From Pseudomonadota bacterium (GTDB lineage: Bacteria; Myxococcota; Polyangia; Polyangiales; Polyangiaceae), in the NCBI GenBank assembly GCA_023419055.1, contig JAEZYO010000753.1:1-10186 (forward strand): a stretch of 10,186 nucleotides of DNA, read 5' to 3'. The notes under the pieces were generated by a model. It worked only from the letters and a program-made list of their open reading frames with translations. It had not been told where the DNA came from and did not search any database. How positions within the stretch are numbered: position 1 is the first letter of the stretch; each line of letters begins with the position of its first letter. Position numbers and translations under genes: made by a program. Positions 7,578 through 10,186 of the stretch are shown piece after piece.

Positions 7578-7619
7578 CTCTTAATCCGTTGGCTTCAGGT
7601 TCAAGTCCTGAATGGCCCA
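7578..7619 (+). other. 3' half of tRNA-Lys(CTT): probable attachment-site scar
   Basis: These 42 bases match tRNA positions 32-73. They comprise the anticodon loop CTCTTAA (7578-7584, anticodon CTT at 7580-7582, lysine), the 3' anticodon strand TCCGT, a 5-base variable loop and a perfect 5-bp T stem TCAGG/CCTGA enclosing the canonical loop TTCAAGT (7600-7606). The 3' acceptor strand ATGGCCC and discriminator A7619 complete it. The 5' half is missing: 7573-7577 is GCCCT, where ACGGA would be needed to pair. No D arm and no GGGCCAT acceptor strand occur at the proper distance. The break falls at the anticodon loop, where many tyrosine recombinases cross over. CCA is not encoded directly after A73. 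It is best read as the displaced 3' end left by an integrative element lying to the left. Confidence 0.8.
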
Positions 7620-7626
7620 CCCAGCG

Positions 7627-7656
7627 AAGAGCGGACCCCACACGGTCCGCTCTTTT
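7627..7656 (+). terminator. Rho-independent terminator (original tRNA-Lys terminator)
   Basis: An 11-bp perfect stem (7627-7637 with 7644-7654) rich in GC closes a 6-base loop CCACAC and runs into TTTT at 7653-7656. It sits 7 bases past the tRNA remnant, as expected for the terminator of the once-intact tRNA gene. The T tract is on the plus strand only. Confidence 0.88.
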
Positions 7657-7753
7657 GCATTTCACGCTTCGCCCAGCGTGGGCTTCTCCACGCACGGTGG
7701 TGGGAGCTGAGGAGCTCGGGCGCGCTACTAAAGCCGAGTGCGGAGCGAGGCTC

Positions 7754-8334
7754 TCACTCGTCGAGGCTGGCCTCCGCGAGCGCCCGGTCGAGTAGCTCGG
7801 TGAGCGCCAGCCGCTCAGCCCAGGCGCGAGCGTACTCGAGGTCGAAGAGCGGCCCCTGAACGGCGATCACGCCGACGACGTCCTTCCACTGGCGTTCGGA
7901 GCTCCCTTGGCCCTTGCGGTACCAATCGCGCTTTTGCAGCACGATATCCTCGGGGCTCGCAAACCAGATCTTGCTGTCACGCAGCGCCACCAGAACCCTG
8001 CGCTTCATCTCTTCTTGACCGAGGGCGTCCCCACCCAACACGAAGATGTCCACCTTCAGCATGGTCGCGAGGTGAATGATGTTGAACGACGCGCGGCGAC
8101 GGATGGCGTCGCTGATCATCTCGGCGTCGATGTAGAACTCCTGCTCGAGGGCTGAGACCAAGTCACGGACGTGGCGGCCTGCGATGCTCGCCACGATGTC
8201 CACGTCCTGCGTCGTTCGCGGCAAGCCTGAACCGAGCTGGCAAGCGAGCCGCCGACCAGGTACTCCACGCCCAGGCGTTCGAGCTCTGCCGCAACGCGAA
8301 GCGTGACGACGATGGGTTCCGCGTCGATGCTCAC
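7754..8334 (-). pseudogene. Nucleotidyltransferase-fold protein, broken by a one-base deletion
   Basis: The N-terminal part in one frame reads LERLGVEYLVGGSLASSV. The rest continues in another frame as GLPRTTQDVDIVASIAGRHV and onward to the stop at 7754. Adding one base between 8227 and 8228 restores SSV-H-GLPRTTQDVD, the usual nucleotidyltransferase pattern of GGS followed by DxD (about residues 28-30 and 44-46). The restored length of about 194 residues fits the family, and the C-terminus (RDWYRKG, RQWKDVVGVIAVQGP) is also typical. The preferred start is GTG 8334, which overlaps the upstream gene's stop as GTGA, a sign of translational coupling; TTG 8340 is an alternative. The biochemical role of these proteins is not settled from sequence; some nucleotidyltransferase pairs are toxin-antitoxin systems. 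The frameshift could be a sequencing error. Confidence 0.75.
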
Positions 8335-8594
8335 GGGCAACGAGCAGAGCGATGCGCCTCAGCGCGTGCCACGAGCGCCTTGCCGTAACGCAGCGTCGCC
8401 AGGCGCAATCGCATTCGTCGTTCGTTGATGGGACCCTCCCTCAAGCGAATGCCCGCCTCCGTCAGCTCGTCCGCGGCCCGACAAAGCGCCATGGCTTGTT
8501 CCAGGCGACCGTCTGGGCCCAGCCGACGCAAGCCGAGGATGAGTCGGCGCTCCACGTCGCGATGGGTGTCGTTCGGAACACCAGGTAGCTCCAT
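8331..8594 (-). CDS. Small helical protein coupled to the nucleotidyltransferase gene
   Basis: An 87-residue protein starting at ATG 8594, with no close Shine-Dalgarno (a GAGG lies 12 bases away). It contains NDTHRDVERRLILGLRRLG early and AADELTEAGIRLREG and ERRMRLRLATLRYG later, in a predicted all-helical layout. From memory, small proteins of this type (THPDxER... LALxGIRxRHPxASExELRxRLA) are common next to nucleotidyltransferase genes in several phyla. The terminal TGA (8333-8331) overlaps the GTG of the next gene as GTGA, so the two are made together. This suggests a partner or antitoxin-like function, which is an inference. The region just after GIRLREG differs from the commonest form but shows no break. 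Confidence 0.72.
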   Translation of the reverse strand: MELPGVPNDTHRDVERRLILGLRRLGPDGRLEQAMALCRAADELTEAGIRLREGPINERRMRLRLATLRYGKALVARAEAHRSARCP

Positions 8595-8891
8595 GGCGCG
8601 AGTATGCCTCGACCCCAGGCCCGGATGCCACGACAGGCGGCGCGCAGCGTCGGCGGACGTGTAGCCTCGCCACCAGCGCTCTCGCGCTCGCGCCGGCTTG
8701 GTCCGTTCACACCTGCTTCAAGCGACGCAACTGGTTAGAAATATCCATGCGTTGCGACAGATCCTCCTGCCCGCTCGCGCTCGACCGGCACGCCCAGCCC
8801 TGTTCGCTACCCATTTTCCGGCCGGTGGCCTTTGCAGCGCACCGCGAACCGTTACCGCGGTGTTCCCTCACGAGCCCGACAGGTGTTGGGA
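8595..8891. other. Gene-free stretch between the coupled pair and the SNF2 helicase gene
   Basis: I see no credible gene in these 297 bases. The minus-strand promoter of the coupled pair should lie at the left end. A short hairpin occurs at 8840-8862 (seven pairs, CACCGCG with CGCGGTG, 9-base loop), 30 bases past the helicase stop, but no T run follows it on either strand, so I do not call it a terminator. Confidence 0.35.
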
Positions 8892-10186
8892 TCACTGCTC
8901 GCCGAGCTCGAGCAGGGCTTCGAGATCGCCGCGAGTCAGCTTCGCCGACAGCGCACCGTCGCCCATGAGGGACTCGACGAGCTCGCGCTTCTGCGCTTGG
9001 AGCTCGGCGACGCGCTCCTCGACCGTGCCGCGCGCGAGCAGGCGGTAGGCGATGACGGTGCGCTTCTGGCCGATGCGGTGGGCGCGATCGATCGCCTGCG
9101 CTTCGACCGCTGGGTTCCACCAGGGATCCAGGATGAAGACGTAGTCGGCAGCGGTCAGGTTGAGGCCGATGCCACCTGCCTTCAGGCTGATCAGGAAGAC
9201 GCCGAGGGAGGGGTCGGTCTGGAAGCGCTCGACGCGCTCGGCACGATCCGTGGTCTTGCCGTCGAGGTACTCGAAGGTCACGCCTGCTTCCTCGAGCCTC
9301 CGCCGGACGATCGCGAGCAGGCTCGTGAACTGAGAGAAGACGAGCGCCTTGTGGCCCTCGGCGTGCACCGAGCGCAGCTGTTCGAGGAGGAGCTCGACCT
9401 TGGCGCTGCTCTCGTGATCGCGGCTGCGATCGATCAAGCCCGCGTGGCAGGCCGCCTGACGCAGGCGCAGCAGCGCTTCGAGCACGTGGGGGGTCGACCG
9501 CTCCGGCCCGAACTCGCGGAGCTTCTTCCCGATGCTCGCGCGGTAGTGGCGAGCGAGCTCGTCGTAGTGCGCCCGCTCGTCCTTGTCGAGATCGACGTAG
9601 AGCGTCTGCTCGATGCGGTCGGGGAGATCCTTGGCCACCTCGCGCTTGGTGCGGCGTAGGATGAAAGGTCGAACGGCCCTTTGAATGAGGTCGCAGGCCT
9701 GAAGGCTCGGCCGTGCGCGGCCCAGCGCTTGCTTGAGCCCGGGGAGCTCACCGAGCAAACCCGGGTTCAGGAACTCGAACAGCGACCAGAGCTCGCCGAC
9801 GTGATTTTCAACGGGCGTGCCGCTCACAGCGATACGCCTCTGTCCGCGGAGCAGCTTCGCCGCCCGCGCCGTGGCGCTGCTCTCGTTCTTGATGGCCTGC
9901 GCCTCGTCGAGGACGATGGTCTCGAAGGAGTGCTTGGCCAGCTCGACGGCGTCGAGCCGTAGCGTGCCGTAAGTCGTCAGGACGATCTCGGCCGCGTCCT
10001 CCCCCTCGCCCCAGAGGGCGCCGGGCTTGCCTCGCTCTTTCCCCCAGTGGACGTGTACGCGCAGATCTGGCGCGAAGCGTTGAGCTTCCGCGAGCCAGTT
10101 CCCGAGCAACGAGCGCGGCACAACGATGAGCGATCGCCGAGGAGAGGGCGTCGACGTGGGGCCCTTCGTTCGCCGTGCTCGTGAGC
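8892..10186 (-). CDS. SWI2/SNF2 family DNA helicase/translocase, partial (C-terminal part)
   Basis: The right edge cuts the gene, so the N-terminus and the ATP-binding motif I (GKT) are not visible; 431 codons are present and open up to the edge. The motifs follow in order: motif Ia LIVVPRSLLGNW, motif II DEAQAIKN (about 9909-9886), motif III SGTPVEN near 9820, RPFILRRTKREVAKDLP, then in the second RecA domain KALVFSQFTSLL, SLKAGGIGLNLTAADYV (near 9190-9140) and motif VI DRAHRIGQ (near 9090-9067), ending GTVEERV and a short C-terminal tail. DEAQ and the compact spacing fit bacterial HepA/RapA-like and stand-alone SNF2 proteins, which move along DNA to remodel protein-DNA or polymerase complexes. 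Any extra N-terminal domain (such as SWIM or SNF2-associated) would be off the window. It is probably backbone rather than part of the biosynthetic cluster. Confidence 0.95.
   Translation of the reverse strand, partial: SRARRTKGPTSTPSPRRSLIVVPRSLLGNWLAEAQRFAPDLRVHVHWGKERGKPGALWGEGEDAAEIVLTTYGTLRLDAVELAKHSFETIVLDEAQAIKNESSATARAAKLLRGQRRIAVSGTPVENHVGELWSLFEFLNPGLLGELPGLKQALGRARPSLQACDLIQRAVRPFILRRTKREVAKDLPDRIEQTLYVDLDKDERAHYDELARHYRASIGKKLREFGPERSTPHVLEALLRLRQAACHAGLIDRSRDHESSAKVELLLEQLRSVHAEGHKALVFSQFTSLLAIVRRRLEEAGVTFEYLDGKTTDRAERVERFQTDPSLGVFLISLKAGGIGLNLTAADYVFILDPWWNPAVEAQAIDRAHRIGQKRTVIAYRLLARGTVEERVAELQAQKRELVESLMGDGALSAKLTRGDLEALLELGEQ

Noticed and set aside
7560..7619. Complete tRNA gene
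   Set aside because: The 5' anticodon strand, D arm and 5' acceptor strand are absent, so only the 3' half is present.
7384..7695. Minus-strand frame with VGHSGLEPEANGLR
   Set aside because: This is the well-known false protein made by translating the antisense of a tRNA 3' end.
7059..7859. 266-codon plus-strand open frame crossing the tRNA remnant
   Set aside because: It runs over the PPTase N-terminus, the tRNA fragment and the terminator and has no protein-like motif.
8840..8862. Hairpin as the terminator of the SNF2 gene
   Set aside because: The stem has 7 pairs with a 9-base loop, and no T run follows on the minus strand.
8832..9659. 275-codon plus-strand open frame
   Set aside because: It is the mirror frame of the SNF2 helicase; long antisense frames are common in high-GC coding DNA.
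1..10186. CRISPR array, insertion-sequence ends or an rRNA gene
   Set aside because: No regularly spaced repeats, no transposase motif with terminal inverted repeats and no rRNA-like sequence were seen on reading the window.

Overview
The window reads as high-GC bacterial DNA, about two-thirds G+C by eye, with GTG and TTG starts and many accessory genes. A fatty acyl-AMP ligase fused to a polyketide synthase, together with the style of the hypothetical proteins, points to a myxobacterium (Myxococcota). That assignment is an inference from protein style; there is no taxonomic marker in the window.

Layout. (1) Positions 1-2657, minus strand: the N-terminal part of a biosynthetic megasynthase, ordered FAAL (fatty acyl-AMP ligase), acyl carrier protein, then the first half of a ketosynthase, cut by the left edge at its catalytic Cys. 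(2) 2658-2885: a divergent control region with an AT-rich patch and inverted repeats. (3) 2886-4574, plus strand: a type II thioesterase and a SAM-dependent methyltransferase, probably one operon. (4) 4587-6415: a decay zone with three broken reading frames carrying several frameshifts and one in-frame stop. One resembles a PD-(D/E)XK nuclease; the other two are unrecognised. (5) 6495-7247, minus strand: an Sfp-type phosphopantetheinyl transferase. (6) 7578-7656: the 3' half of a tRNA-Lys(CTT), from the anticodon loop to the discriminator base, followed directly by a strong terminator. There is no 5' half, which is the usual scar of a tRNA-targeting integrative element. (7) 7754-8594, minus strand: a small helical protein translationally coupled to a nucleotidyltransferase-fold protein that carries a one-base frameshift. 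(8) 8892-10186, minus strand: the C-terminal part of a SWI2/SNF2 helicase running off the right edge.

How the genes fit together. The FAAL would activate a fatty acid as its adenylate and load it on the fused carrier protein, and the ketosynthase would begin chain extension. The phosphopantetheinyl transferase would make the carrier holo, the thioesterase would clear stalled carriers, and the methyltransferase would tailor the product. This looks like one end of a lipid-primed polyketide or polyketide-peptide cluster.

The most interesting combined reading is that the cluster, the decayed genes and the phosphopantetheinyl transferase all lie on the 5' side of the displaced tRNA-Lys 3' end. 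That would place them inside a genomic island whose right boundary is at about 7578, with chromosomal backbone (SNF2 helicase) beyond it. This is inference: the partner tRNA and the integrase would be outside the window.
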